The notes under the pieces were generated by a model. It saw only the letters and a program-made list of their open reading frames with translations. It had not been told where the DNA came from and ran no database searches. Positions 1 to 7,226 of a stretch of DNA of 14,513 nt are shown one piece after another. The stretch lies in the NCBI GenBank assembly GCA_046757205.1, contig JBHHXR010000069.1, positions 1 to 14,513 of the forward strand, in the 5' to 3' direction. Position numbers and translations under genes: made by a program. This DNA comes from JBHHXR01 sp046757205. GTDB lineage: Bacteria; Pseudomonadota; Alphaproteobacteria; Rhodobacterales; Rhodobacteraceae. Each line of letters opens with the position of its first letter. Within the stretch, counting starts at the first letter, position 1.

Positions 1-109
1 CGTCTGGTCGGCCGGGCGGCATGCGGTGACCGGCGGGCGGCACGTCGCACGCGACGCGGTGGAGGCTGACTACCGGTCGGCGCTCGCCGGCCTGCCGACG
101 TCGGGCTGA
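1..109 (+). CDS. hutF: C-terminal end of formimidoylglutamate deiminase (HutF-like), partial
   Basis: The frame opening at base 2 reads 35 codons to a TGA at 107-109. The tail contains AGRHAVTGGRHVARD followed by EADYRSALAGL, which resembles the C-terminus of N-formimidoyl-L-glutamate deiminases: the family ends with a strand carrying a GRHVV.GGRH..RD motif and a short helix. These amidohydrolases convert formimidoylglutamate to formylglutamate and ammonia in the five-step histidine degradation route. The catalytic metal-binding part lies outside the window, so the assignment rests on the tail and on the next gene, a HutC-like repressor that starts 9 nt downstream. A different amidohydrolase of the same superfamily is possible, since related enzymes have similar C-terminal ends. 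Confidence 0.65.
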   Translation, partial: VWSAGRHAVTGGRHVARDAVEADYRSALAGLPTSG

Positions 110-118
110 GGCTGCGCG

Positions 119-817
119 GTGGCCAAGTACAAGCAAATCCAGACCGAGCTTCTGTCGCGGATCACCAGCGGCGACTGGCCGCCCGGCCAACCGATTCCGC
201 ACGAGGCGCGGCTGGCCGAGGAATTCGGCTGCACGCGCCCGACCGTCGGCCGGGCGCTGCGCGGCCTGGTCGACATGGGGCTGGTGGAGCGCCGCCGGCG
301 CGCCGGCAGCCGCGTCGCCCGCCGCGCCAACCGCGATCTGGTAATGAACATCCCGCTGGTGCGCGAGGAAATCGCCGCCCGCGGCGGCAGCTATTCCTAT
401 CTCAGGCTGGAACGCGAACGCGCCACGCCGCCGCAGGATGTGCGGGCTCATCTTGGCGGGGCGCCGGCCCTGCGCGTGCTCGCCCTGCATTTCGAAAACG
501 GCCAGCCCTACCAGCTCGAGGACCGGTGGATCAGCCTGGCGGCGGTGCCGCAGGCCGACGGCGAGAGTTTCGAGAACATCAGCCCGAGCGAATGGCTGCT
601 GGACGCGATCCCGTTCTCCCGCGCCGAACACGTTCTGCGCGCTGCCGAGGCATCCGGCGACGTCGCCCGCCACCTCGGCCTGCGCGCCGGGGCAGCGGTG
701 TTCGTCATCGAACGTTCCACCTGGCTCGACGAACGGGGAATCACCCGCGTCCGGATGAGTCACCCCGCGGACCGCTTCAGTATTGTCACGCGCGATCCCG
801 GCGTGTGGCAGGTTTGA
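119..817 (+). CDS. hutC: HutC-like GntR-family histidine utilisation repressor
   Basis: A 232-residue protein. Residues about 3-66 are a GntR winged helix-turn-helix, with the recognition segment AEEFGCTRPTVGRALRGL at 33-50. Residues about 75-232 form a UTRA ligand domain, including the YQLEDRWI strand and the SPSEWLLDAIPFSRAEH segment that is characteristic of HutC, where the ligand is urocanate or formimidoylglutamate. It would repress the hut genes until histidine breakdown products appear. The start is a GTG only 9 nt after the hutF-like stop, giving the expected family N-terminus (AKYKQIQ); no strong ribosome-binding site is visible, in keeping with translational coupling. No hut operator was identified inside the window, so its targets are probably upstream. 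Family assignment is firm; the HutC identity rests on motif resemblance and context. Confidence 0.85.
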   Translation: MAKYKQIQTELLSRITSGDWPPGQPIPHEARLAEEFGCTRPTVGRALRGLVDMGLVERRRRAGSRVARRANRDLVMNIPLVREEIAARGGSYSYLRLERERATPPQDVRAHLGGAPALRVLALHFENGQPYQLEDRWISLAAVPQADGESFENISPSEWLLDAIPFSRAEHVLRAAEASGDVARHLGLRAGAAVFVIERSTWLDERGITRVRMSHPADRFSIVTRDPGVWQV

Positions 818-818
818 T

Positions 819-837
819 CCCGCTGCCCGGCGGCGGG
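819..837 (+). terminator. Short GC hairpin after hutC, weak terminator candidate
   Basis: CCCGCTG (819-825) pairs with CGGCGGG (831-837) around a 5-nt loop, with one G-U pair. It begins 1 nt after the hutC stop. No T-run follows, so intrinsic termination is uncertain. It ends 1 nt before the ATG at 839, which argues against that ATG being an efficient start for the next gene. Confidence 0.3.
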
Positions 838-880
838 TATGTCCGAAGGTACACGGCTGTATCCAAACGTTTTTCCGTCT

Positions 881-896
881 CCGAAACCGGTTTCAA
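881..896. promoter_or_regulatory. LacI-type operator, copy 1
   Basis: GAAACCGGTTTC at 883-894 is a perfect 12-bp palindrome centred on CpG-like CCGG, the usual architecture of LacI-family operators. The flanking CC (881-882) matches the second copy but the right flank (AA) does not. It lies just ahead of the conserved part of the lacI-family gene, so the simplest reading is autoregulation of the repressor and control of the transport operon behind it. Its centre is 27 bp from that of copy 2. No further copy was noticed in the window. Confidence 0.75.
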
Positions 897-907
897 GAAA
901 ATTCTTG

Positions 908-923
908 CCGAAACCGGTTTCGG
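908..923. promoter_or_regulatory. LacI-type operator, copy 2
   Basis: CCGAAACCGGTTTCGG at 908-923 is a perfect 16-bp palindrome sharing its 12-bp core with copy 1. Between the two copies, CAAGAA (894-899) and TTCTTG (902-907) form another small inverted repeat. A possible -35 element TTGCCG (905-910) overlaps this operator, with a weak AT-rich -10 candidate 17 nt further on (928-933); the promoter call is tentative, the palindrome is plain. Confidence 0.75.
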
Positions 924-940
924 CGCGCAATTTACCCGCC

Positions 941-2053
941 GTGAGGGAAAATTCGCCATCCGGACCGGTCAATGGCTCGGCACAACGTTTGCCGCGCGTG
1001 ACGATCGCCGATCTCGCCGAGCGCCTGGGCCTGACCAAAGGCACCGTTTCGAGGGCGCTGAACGGATATCCCGACATCTCGGAGCGCACCAAACGCCGGG
1101 TCGAGCGCGCCGCGAAGAAGATCGGCTACCGCCCGCTTAGCCATGCGCAGGCCATCAAGACCGGGCGCGCCCGGTCGCTCGGGCTGGTGCTGAACGTCGA
1201 TGCCGACAACGCCCACAAACCGTTCCTCACCGACTTTCTGGACGGCATTTCCCGCAAGGTCAGCGAGGAAAACTGGACCCTGACGGTGGCGACGGCGACA
1301 TCGGAGGCCGACGTTCTGGAAACATTCCGCCGCCTGGTGCACGAGCGCAAGGTCGATGGCTTCATTCTGCCGCGAACCCGGATCCGCGACCCGCGTATCG
1401 ACTTTCTGCGCCAGGCCGGACTGCCGTTCGTCCTGTTCGGCCGCACCGCCAACCCCGATGGTTGCGCCTGGTTCGATATTCGCGGCGAGGACGCCATGAA
1501 GAGGGCCGTTCTGCGGCTCGCCGGGTTCGGGCACCGTCGCATCGGATTCATCAACGGCGGTGCCGAGTACAATTACAACCCGCTGCGGCGCGAGGGGTTC
1601 CTGGCGGGGCTGCGCGCGGCCGGGCTCGAGGCCGACGGCCGCATCATGCGCGACGGCGCAATGACATCGGCGCACGGCCATTCACTGGGCGCGGAACTGC
1701 TCGATCTCGACGACCGGCCGTCGGCCATCGTCTGCGCGCTGGATGCCGCGGCGCTGGGCGTCTATCGCGCCGCGCGCGAGCGCGGTCTCGAAATCGGCAG
1801 CGACCTTTCGGTAATTGCCTATGACGGAATTCCCGAAGGCGATCACGCCTCGCCGCCGCTGACCACGTTCTCCGTCGATTCCCGCGCCGCGGGCGCGCGG
1901 CTGGCGGAGATTCTTCTCCTGCGGATTCGCGGCGCCCCGCCGGAGGCCCTGCGTGAAACCGTCGACGCCGTCCTGACAGAGCGGTCTTCCGACGGACCGC
2001 CGGCCGGAAAATACAAGAAACAGGCACCCGCTTACGTGCCGACAACAACCTGA
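941..2053 (+). CDS. LacI-family transcriptional repressor of the downstream sugar operon
   Basis: From the GTG at 941 this is a 370-residue protein. The N-terminal helix-turn-helix reads VTIADLAERLGLTKGTVSRALNG, beginning about residue 20 and interrupted by the family signature TVSRALNGYP; the hinge and linker follow (IGYRPLSHAQAI), then a periplasmic-binding-protein-like sugar-sensing core to the end. The frame stays open upstream to an ATG at 839, but that would place both operator palindromes inside the gene and add a low-complexity leader without family resemblance; GTG 941, TTG 989 or GTG 998 are better starts. I chose 941 because it leaves the short lead typical of the family. The gene ends 13 nt before the binding-protein gene, so it is almost certainly co-transcribed with and regulates the ABC operon. 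The ligand is unknown. Confidence 0.85.
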   Translation: MRENSPSGPVNGSAQRLPRVTIADLAERLGLTKGTVSRALNGYPDISERTKRRVERAAKKIGYRPLSHAQAIKTGRARSLGLVLNVDADNAHKPFLTDFLDGISRKVSEENWTLTVATATSEADVLETFRRLVHERKVDGFILPRTRIRDPRIDFLRQAGLPFVLFGRTANPDGCAWFDIRGEDAMKRAVLRLAGFGHRRIGFINGGAEYNYNPLRREGFLAGLRAAGLEADGRIMRDGAMTSAHGHSLGAELLDLDDRPSAIVCALDAAALGVYRAARERGLEIGSDLSVIAYDGIPEGDHASPPLTTFSVDSRAAGARLAEILLLRIRGAPPEALRETVDAVLTERSSDGPPAGKYKKQAPAYVPTTT

Positions 2054-2059
2054 AGGAGG
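2053..2059 (+). promoter_or_regulatory. Strong ribosome-binding site of the binding-protein gene
   Basis: AAGGAGG, a full anti-Shine-Dalgarno match, sits 7 nt before the ATG at 2067 and overlaps the stop codon of the repressor gene. It is the best ribosome site in the window and fits the need for excess binding protein over membrane components. Confidence 0.8.
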
Positions 2060-2066
2060 AATCACC

Positions 2067-3428
2067 ATGAAACACCAATTGGGATCGAAACTCGGGCGTC
2101 TGACCCTCGGCGCTTCACTGGCGCTGGCTCTGTCGGCGCTCGGCGCCGGAGCAGACAGCATCCGCTTCTGGACCACCGAGGATCAACCGGACCGGTTGGC
2201 CAAGCAACAGGCGATGGCCGCCGACTTCGAGAGCAAGACCGGCACGTCGGTGGAGGTCATTCCGGTCAGCGAAAAGGATCTCGGAACACGGGCGACGGCC
2301 GCCTTCGCCGCCGGCGACCTGCCGGACGTGATCTACCACACGCTGCAATACGCCCTGCCCTGGGCGGAAGCCGGGATCCTGGATACCGATGCCGCGACCG
2401 AAGTGACGGAGGATCTCGGGAAGGACACCTTTGCGCCCGGCGCCCTGTCAATGGCTGCGGTCGAGGGCGGGTATGCCTCGGTTCCGGTCGACGGCTGGAC
2501 GCAGATGGTCGTCTACCGCAAGGATCTCTTTGACGCCAACGGCCTCGCCGCGCCGACGACCTACGCCAATGTCCTGGCGGCGATCGAAAAGCTGCACAAT
2601 CCGCCCGAAATGTTCGGTTTCGTTGCGGCCACGAAGGTCGACGAAAACTTCATGAGCCAGGTGCTGGAGCACGTGTTCCTCGCCAATGGCGTGTCGCCGG
2701 TGGATGCCAACGGCTTCAGGCCCCTGGATGAAAAGGCGACGACCGAAGTGCTGGATTTCTACAAGGCCATCGCCAAGGCCTCGCCGCCGGGCGAATTGTA
2801 CTGGAAGCAGTCGCGCGAGCTTTACTTCGCGGGCAAGGCCGCGATGATCATCTGGTCGCCGTTCATCCTCGACGAGTTGGCGGGCCTGCGCGATTCCGCG
2901 CCGCCGACCATCAACGACGACCCGACGTCGCGTGATCTGGCAGCCCGGACCGGCATCGTCACCAACTTCGCCGGGCCGTCCAATCCCAACGGCGCGGCCT
3001 GGGCCGATATCCGGTATTTCGGCATCACCTCGGATGCCAACACCGACGCAGCGATGGATTTCATCAAGTATTCCTTGGACGACGGCTTTACCAAGACCCT
3101 TTCCATCGCGCCCGAAGGCAAGTTCCCGGTGCGCAAGGGCGACGCCAGCAATCCGACGAAATTCGTCGAAGCCTGGTCGAAGCTTCCGGTCGGCGTGGAC
3201 CGCAAGGCCCCGCTGTCGGACCTGTACGCGCAGGAGATGATCGACGAGATCGTCGGCGGCCTGAACGTCGCCAAGCGCTGGGGCGTGGCCGAGGGCCAGC
3301 TCTCGCTCGCCTCGAAAATCATCAACAGCCAGGTCATCAACCGCCTGGTCCGCGACTACATCGACGGCGTTCGTGACGCCAAGGCGACGGTCGCGGCGAT
3401 GAACGAAGAGTTGGCGAAGATCAACTGA
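2067..3428 (+). CDS. Sugar ABC transporter, extracellular substrate-binding protein (family 1)
   Basis: A 453-residue periplasmic binding protein. Residues 1-29 are a Sec signal peptide (basic start, hydrophobic core LTLGASLALALSALG, probable cleavage after AGA). The mature chain starts with SIRFWTTEDQ, the first strand of the cluster-B sugar-binding fold, and continues with the conserved F..GD.PDV and AA.EGGYASVPVDGW regions; SRELYFAGKAAMIIWSP is the hinge-side helix where these proteins typically contact sugar. It would deliver a glycoside to the two permeases downstream. Length is normal for an oligosaccharide or glycoside binder. The ligand cannot be read from sequence; the glycosidase and isomerase in the same operon suggest an alpha-glycosylated small molecule. 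A strong hairpin after the stop probably sets its mRNA level apart from the permeases. Confidence 0.92.
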   Translation: MKHQLGSKLGRLTLGASLALALSALGAGADSIRFWTTEDQPDRLAKQQAMAADFESKTGTSVEVIPVSEKDLGTRATAAFAAGDLPDVIYHTLQYALPWAEAGILDTDAATEVTEDLGKDTFAPGALSMAAVEGGYASVPVDGWTQMVVYRKDLFDANGLAAPTTYANVLAAIEKLHNPPEMFGFVAATKVDENFMSQVLEHVFLANGVSPVDANGFRPLDEKATTEVLDFYKAIAKASPPGELYWKQSRELYFAGKAAMIIWSPFILDELAGLRDSAPPTINDDPTSRDLAARTGIVTNFAGPSNPNGAAWADIRYFGITSDANTDAAMDFIKYSLDDGFTKTLSIAPEGKFPVRKGDASNPTKFVEAWSKLPVGVDRKAPLSDLYAQEMIDEIVGGLNVAKRWGVAEGQLSLASKIINSQVINRLVRDYIDGVRDAKATVAAMNEELAKIN

Positions 3429-3434
3429 CGTCTC

Positions 3435-3471
3435 CCGCGGGCCCGGGCGGCAATCCTGCCCGGGCCCGCGG
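3435..3471 (+). terminator. 14-bp perfect GC hairpin between binding protein and permease genes
   Basis: CCGCGGGCCCGGGC (3435-3448) is the exact reverse complement of 3458-3471, leaving a 9-nt loop. It begins 6 nt after the binding-protein stop. There is no T-tract, so partial termination or protection of the upstream message from 3' exonucleases is more likely than full termination. Such intercistronic hairpins commonly make binding protein more abundant than permease, as in the E. coli mal and related systems. Confidence 0.7.
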
Positions 3472-3494
3472 TTGCGCTCGGAGTTTCCAGACAA

Positions 3495-4739
3495 ATGCCC
3501 GTTGCGACACCGCCACCCGGCGCCGGACCCCTGCAAAAACGCGAGGCGCGGCTTGCCTGGGGCCTGCTTCTTCCCACCATCACCAGCGTCGCACTGGTCG
3601 TCATTCTGCCGCTGTTGGCGATCTTCTGGATCAGCGTGAAGCCGATACAACTCGCCGATCTGCGGGCCACCGCCCCGAAAGTCTACGAACGGCTCAAGGG
3701 CAAGCCGGACGACAACGGCGAAGGCGCCGTTCTCGAATACCGGTTGACGAACTCGTCGCGCGAAAAGCCGATCACCGGCGTTCGCCTGTCCGACACCGTT
3801 CCGCCCGGCATGACCATAATCGAGGTTGATCCGCGCTGCGCTCTCGAAGGACGGTTGCTGACCTGCGACCTCGGCGACTGGGAAGCCGGCCACCGCGAAC
3901 GGATGCGCATGCCGGTCAGGCTGTCGAAGGCGTTTGTCGCGGCCGACACCAACCCGCGCGACACCAAGGCGCGGATGACCGGTACGGCCAGCAGCAATCT
4001 CTGGCACGGCGGCCTCACGTTCGAGAATTTCGCCAAGGTCTTCGACGGCCGCGAATTCTGGACGGTTCTGGGAGTGACGCTGTTCTATACGGTATTCGGG
4101 ACGCTGGGCGCGCTTGTCGTCGGCATGTTCGCCGCGCTTCTCCTGAACAGGAGCTTCCGGGGGCAGGGCATCCTGCGCGGGCTGTTCCTGTTTCCCTATG
4201 TCGCGCCGGTGATCGCCGTCGCTTTCACCTGGATCACGCTGTTCGACCCGTTTTCCGGCTCCGCCAACGCGCTGCTTCTGCAAATGAACGCGATCGACGC
4301 GCCGATAAATTTCTTCGGCGAGCGTCCGCTGGCGCTGATCATGGTCACGGTGTTCGAGATATGGCGCTACTTCCCGCTCAGCTTCCTGTTCATCCTCGCG
4401 CGCATGCAGTCGATCGACAGCGACATGTACGAAGCCGCCGAGATGGACGGCGCCTCGCCGTTCCAGCAGTTCTGGTACCTGTCGCTGCCGCAGCTTCTGG
4501 GCATCCTGTCGGTGCTGTTCCTGCTGCGCTTCATCTGGACCTTCAACAAGTTCGACGACATCTTCCTGCTGACCGGCGGCAGCGCCGGCACGCGCACGCT
4601 CACCGTCAGCGTCTATGAACAGGCTTTCGCCGTCGCCAATATCGGCGCCGGTGCGGCAGTGGCGGTGGTCATCTTCGGCTGTCTGCTGCTTTTCTCATTC
4701 TTCTTCTTCCGTTTCATCAGCCGGGAGGAAGGCCTGTGA
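3495..4739 (+). CDS. Sugar ABC transporter permease with inserted periplasmic DUF11-like domain
   Basis: A 414-residue MalF-type permease. TM1 spans about 22-47. Residues about 52-165 are an insertion not seen in ordinary 290-320-residue members: it contains a stretch resembling the DUF11 beta-sandwich repeat (EYRLTNSSREKPITGVRLSD, then TVPPGMTIIEV, CALEGRLLTCDLGDWEAGH), with Cys115 and Cys124 able to form a disulfide in the periplasm. The canonical core resumes at LTFENFAKVF (174-183), followed by five further membrane segments. The cytoplasmic EAA loop is EAAEMDG at 313-319, which docks on the ATPase. The stop overlaps the next start by 4 nt. Family call is firm. The domain name is by pattern resemblance; its role is inferred to be contact with the binding protein or substrate, by analogy with the P2 loop of E. 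coli MalF. Confidence 0.9.
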   Translation: MPVATPPPGAGPLQKREARLAWGLLLPTITSVALVVILPLLAIFWISVKPIQLADLRATAPKVYERLKGKPDDNGEGAVLEYRLTNSSREKPITGVRLSDTVPPGMTIIEVDPRCALEGRLLTCDLGDWEAGHRERMRMPVRLSKAFVAADTNPRDTKARMTGTASSNLWHGGLTFENFAKVFDGREFWTVLGVTLFYTVFGTLGALVVGMFAALLLNRSFRGQGILRGLFLFPYVAPVIAVAFTWITLFDPFSGSANALLLQMNAIDAPINFFGERPLALIMVTVFEIWRYFPLSFLFILARMQSIDSDMYEAAEMDGASPFQQFWYLSLPQLLGILSVLFLLRFIWTFNKFDDIFLLTGGSAGTRTLTVSVYEQAFAVANIGAGAAVAVVIFGCLLLFSFFFFRFISREEGL

Positions 4740-5965
4740 AACCGCATCGTTCGGGCGATTTCACTTCGGCGGCCATCGGCGCGCTCTGGGGGATCGCGAT
4801 GGTCACTGCGACGGCGATCGCGCTGGCCTTCACGACCGGAGCGCCGGTGACGCCGGGACTGATTGCCGGCGCGCTGGCGGGTGCTGTCGTCGGGTTCTGC
4901 GCCGTCTGGCTGCCGCAGAGTTCCTCGCTGAAGCGGCGCGTCGTCGCGCTGGCGGTTCTGACCGCGCTTCTGGTGGCGCTTCTGCGCCTTGGGCAACCTT
5001 TCGGCATTCCGTTTTCCACGCACCCGTTCCAGCAGTTCCTGGCGCTGGCTCTGCTGTCGCTGGCCATCGGCTGGCCGATGCTGGTAATTCTGCGCGACAC
5101 GCCCCGCGGCACGATCTCGCGCCACGAGTTCGAGGCCGCGGTCATCCGGTTCCTGACCGGATTCGGCTATGTTTTCTTCACCGGCATCGTGGCGATCCCG
5201 TTCTACGTAATGGTGATGACCAGCTTCAAGAGCCAGCAGGCGCTGTTGGCGAATCCTCTCGACTTCGGCATCGATTTCGACAGGGGGCTCGGGCTCTTCC
5301 GGTCCTATGCCGAACTGTTCGGCCAGTTCCATTTCGGCTCCTATCTGCTGACGTCGTTCTTCATCTCGGTAATGACTGTTCTGGTGACGCTGTTGTTCAG
5401 CATACCCGGCGCCTACGCCGTGGCCCGGCTTCGCTTTCGCGGCCAGGCCGTCATGTCGCGCTCGATCCTGATGATCTACATGGTGCCGATGATCGTTCTG
5501 GCGCTGCCGATCTACATCGCCTTTTCGATCATGGGGCTGCGCAACTCGCTGTTCGGCATCCTGCTGATCTACCCGGTCACCACCATCCCGGTGGCGCTCT
5601 ACATGCTCCAGGGCTATTTCCGGGGCCTGCCGTCGGAGATCGAGGAAGCCGGGCTGATGGACGGGTTGTCGCGCCTTGCCGTGATCTGGAAGATCACCCT
5701 GCCGCTGTCGCTGCCGGCGCTGGCTTCGGTGTCGCTCTATGTCTTCATGATCGCCTGGAACGAATTCCTGCTGGCTTTCATGCTGCTCGACGATCCGTCG
5801 AAATTCACCCTGACGCGCGGCGTGGCAATGCTGAATACCTCGGAAATCCCGCGCCAGCACCTGATGGCCGGCTCGGTGATCGCCACCGTGCCGATCATGG
5901 TGCTTTTCCTCGGGCTGGAGCGGTTCATGACCAAGGGCCTCACGGCCGGGTCGGTGAAGGGGTGA
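4736..5965 (+). CDS. Sugar ABC transporter permease with extra N-terminal membrane segments
   Basis: A 409-residue MalG-type permease starting at a GTG that overlaps the previous stop, with GGGAGGAAGG just upstream. The conserved family region begins near residue 134 (AVIRFLTGFGYVFFTGIVAIPFYVMVMTSFKS at about 135-166 in family terms) and ends with the typical GLTAGSVKG. The EAA loop is EEAGLMDG at 303-310 and the partner motif ITLPLSLPAL follows. The first 130 residues are additional: hydrophobic stretches at about 12-34, 39-59, 68-84 and 98-118 suggest four extra membrane helices, against a usual family length of about 280. The partner permease is also enlarged, so the two changes may belong together. 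Paired with the upstream permease as the membrane channel of the importer. Confidence 0.9.
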   Translation: MKPHRSGDFTSAAIGALWGIAMVTATAIALAFTTGAPVTPGLIAGALAGAVVGFCAVWLPQSSSLKRRVVALAVLTALLVALLRLGQPFGIPFSTHPFQQFLALALLSLAIGWPMLVILRDTPRGTISRHEFEAAVIRFLTGFGYVFFTGIVAIPFYVMVMTSFKSQQALLANPLDFGIDFDRGLGLFRSYAELFGQFHFGSYLLTSFFISVMTVLVTLLFSIPGAYAVARLRFRGQAVMSRSILMIYMVPMIVLALPIYIAFSIMGLRNSLFGILLIYPVTTIPVALYMLQGYFRGLPSEIEEAGLMDGLSRLAVIWKITLPLSLPALASVSLYVFMIAWNEFLLAFMLLDDPSKFTLTRGVAMLNTSEIPRQHLMAGSVIATVPIMVLFLGLERFMTKGLTAGSVKG

Positions 5966-5967
5966 CC

Positions 5968-7224
5968 ATGCACGAGGCGGTTTCCCTGGACGAGCAGGCG
6001 CGCGCGATCCTGCGGCGCAACGACCGTGGCGGCTACACCGTGCCGACGAGCGGTCTCTACCCCTACCAGTGGAACTGGGACAGCGCCTTCGCCGCCCTGG
6101 GGTTTGCCCGGTTCGATCCGGAGCGGGCCTGGCTGGAGCTGGAAACGCTGTTTTCGGGGCAATGGACAAACGGCATGGTGCCGCACATCGTCTTCCACGA
6201 ATATGCCGAGGGATATTTCCCCGGCCCTGCCGTTTGGGGCACCGACACCGATCCGCCGTCCTCGGGCATCAGCCAGCCGCCGGTGGCCGCGACATCGGCC
6301 CGTGCGCTGTTCGAAAGGCACCCCGATATCGGCCGCGAACGGCTGCCGGCGCTGATGCCGAAATTCCTCGCATGGCACCGCTGGTTCATGGAAAACCGCG
6401 CCGAATCGGGCGCCATCGCCGCGATCCACCCGTGGGAGACCGGCCGCGACAACGCACCGGATTGGGACCGCGCGATTCTGCGCGTCGACACCAGCGGCGT
6501 CGGCGAATACACGCGCCATGACATCTCGCACGTCGCGCCGGACATGCGGCCGACCAAGGCCGACTACGACGCCTATCTCGCGCTGGTCAACTTCGGCGCC
6601 GCCTGCGGCTGGGACGAAGACGAGATACGCCGCGGCGGCCCGTTCAGGGTCGCCGATCCGACGCTGACCTTCACGCTTCTCCGCGCCTGCCGCGACCTTG
6701 CGTTCCTGGCCGGCGAACTCGGTCGGGACACGGCGGAAGTGGACGGCTGGACGGACCGGCTCGTGGACGGCGCGGCGACATTGTGGAACCCGGAGGCCCG
6801 ACACTACGACGCCCGCGACCTGCGCAGCGGCGAACTTTCGGGCAGCCTCTCGAACGCCTCGTTCCTGTGCTGGTTCGCCGGGCTGGACAGCGCCGACATG
6901 CTGGACCGGTACCGGGAAGTCAACTCGGCCGTCCGCTACGGCGTTCCAAGCTTTTCGCCGGGCAGCCCGGCCTTCAACCCGCGCCGCTACTGGCGCGGCC
7001 CGGCCTGGGCGATGATGAACGCTCTCATCGGCATCGGGCTGGCGGATGCCGGGCATCGGCGCGAGGCCGAAAAACTGCGCCGCGACACCCGCGAGCTGAT
7101 CGGGAAGTCCGGCTTCGCGGAATACTACGACCCCTGCGACGGCACGCCGGCGGGCGGCGAAGATTTCACGTGGACGGCGGCCGTCTGGCTGGCATGGGCG
7201 TCGCCGAACGCCGAAGGAAGGTAG
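5968..7224 (+). CDS. GH63-like alpha-glycosidase (mannosylglycerate/glucosylglycerate hydrolase-like)
   Basis: A 418-residue protein of the (alpha/alpha)6-barrel glycosidase clan that includes GH63. Visible landmarks: YPYQWNWDSAFAALG (31-45), FSGQWTNGMVPHIVF (62-76), HPWETGRDNAPDWD (154-167), RYWRGPAWAMMN (340-351) and FAEYYDP (383-389). By analogy with GH63 members, Asp161 in GRDNAPDWD is the likely general acid and Glu385 in AEYYDP the likely general base. There is no signal peptide, so it should act in the cytoplasm on imported substrate. Its length and motif set resemble bacterial mannosylglycerate and glucosylglycerate hydrolases more than large glucosidases, but sugar specificity cannot be read. 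The ATG lies 2 nt after the permease stop and the ATPase starts 2 nt after its own stop, so it is embedded in the transporter operon. The frame is open upstream, but that segment is the permease gene. Confidence 0.82.
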   Translation: MHEAVSLDEQARAILRRNDRGGYTVPTSGLYPYQWNWDSAFAALGFARFDPERAWLELETLFSGQWTNGMVPHIVFHEYAEGYFPGPAVWGTDTDPPSSGISQPPVAATSARALFERHPDIGRERLPALMPKFLAWHRWFMENRAESGAIAAIHPWETGRDNAPDWDRAILRVDTSGVGEYTRHDISHVAPDMRPTKADYDAYLALVNFGAACGWDEDEIRRGGPFRVADPTLTFTLLRACRDLAFLAGELGRDTAEVDGWTDRLVDGAATLWNPEARHYDARDLRSGELSGSLSNASFLCWFAGLDSADMLDRYREVNSAVRYGVPSFSPGSPAFNPRRYWRGPAWAMMNALIGIGLADAGHRREAEKLRRDTRELIGKSGFAEYYDPCDGTPAGGEDFTWTAAVWLAWASPNAEGR

Positions 7225-7226
7225 CA

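Noticed and set aside
2448..4283. A 611-codon open frame on the minus strand
   Set aside because: It lies opposite a binding-protein gene and a permease gene with clear family motifs; its composition is rich in Arg, Gly, Asp and His, as expected of an antisense frame in GC-rich DNA, and it shows no recognisable domain.
4615..5967. Upstream extension of the glycosidase frame, suggesting an 869-residue protein
   Set aside because: The extension is an out-of-frame reading of the second permease gene, whose membrane segments and EAA motif are in the other frame. The ATG at 5968 follows the permease stop by 2 nt and starts the conserved domain.
4613..6169. A 518-codon open frame on the minus strand
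   Set aside because: Antisense to the second permease; extremely rich in Arg, Gln and His and without any domain pattern. Its length is explained by the codon bias of the sense gene.
6783..7226. Upstream extension of the ATPase frame
   Set aside because: It is an Arg-rich alternative reading of the end of the glycosidase gene; the ATG at 7227 gives the normal UgpC/MalK N-terminus.
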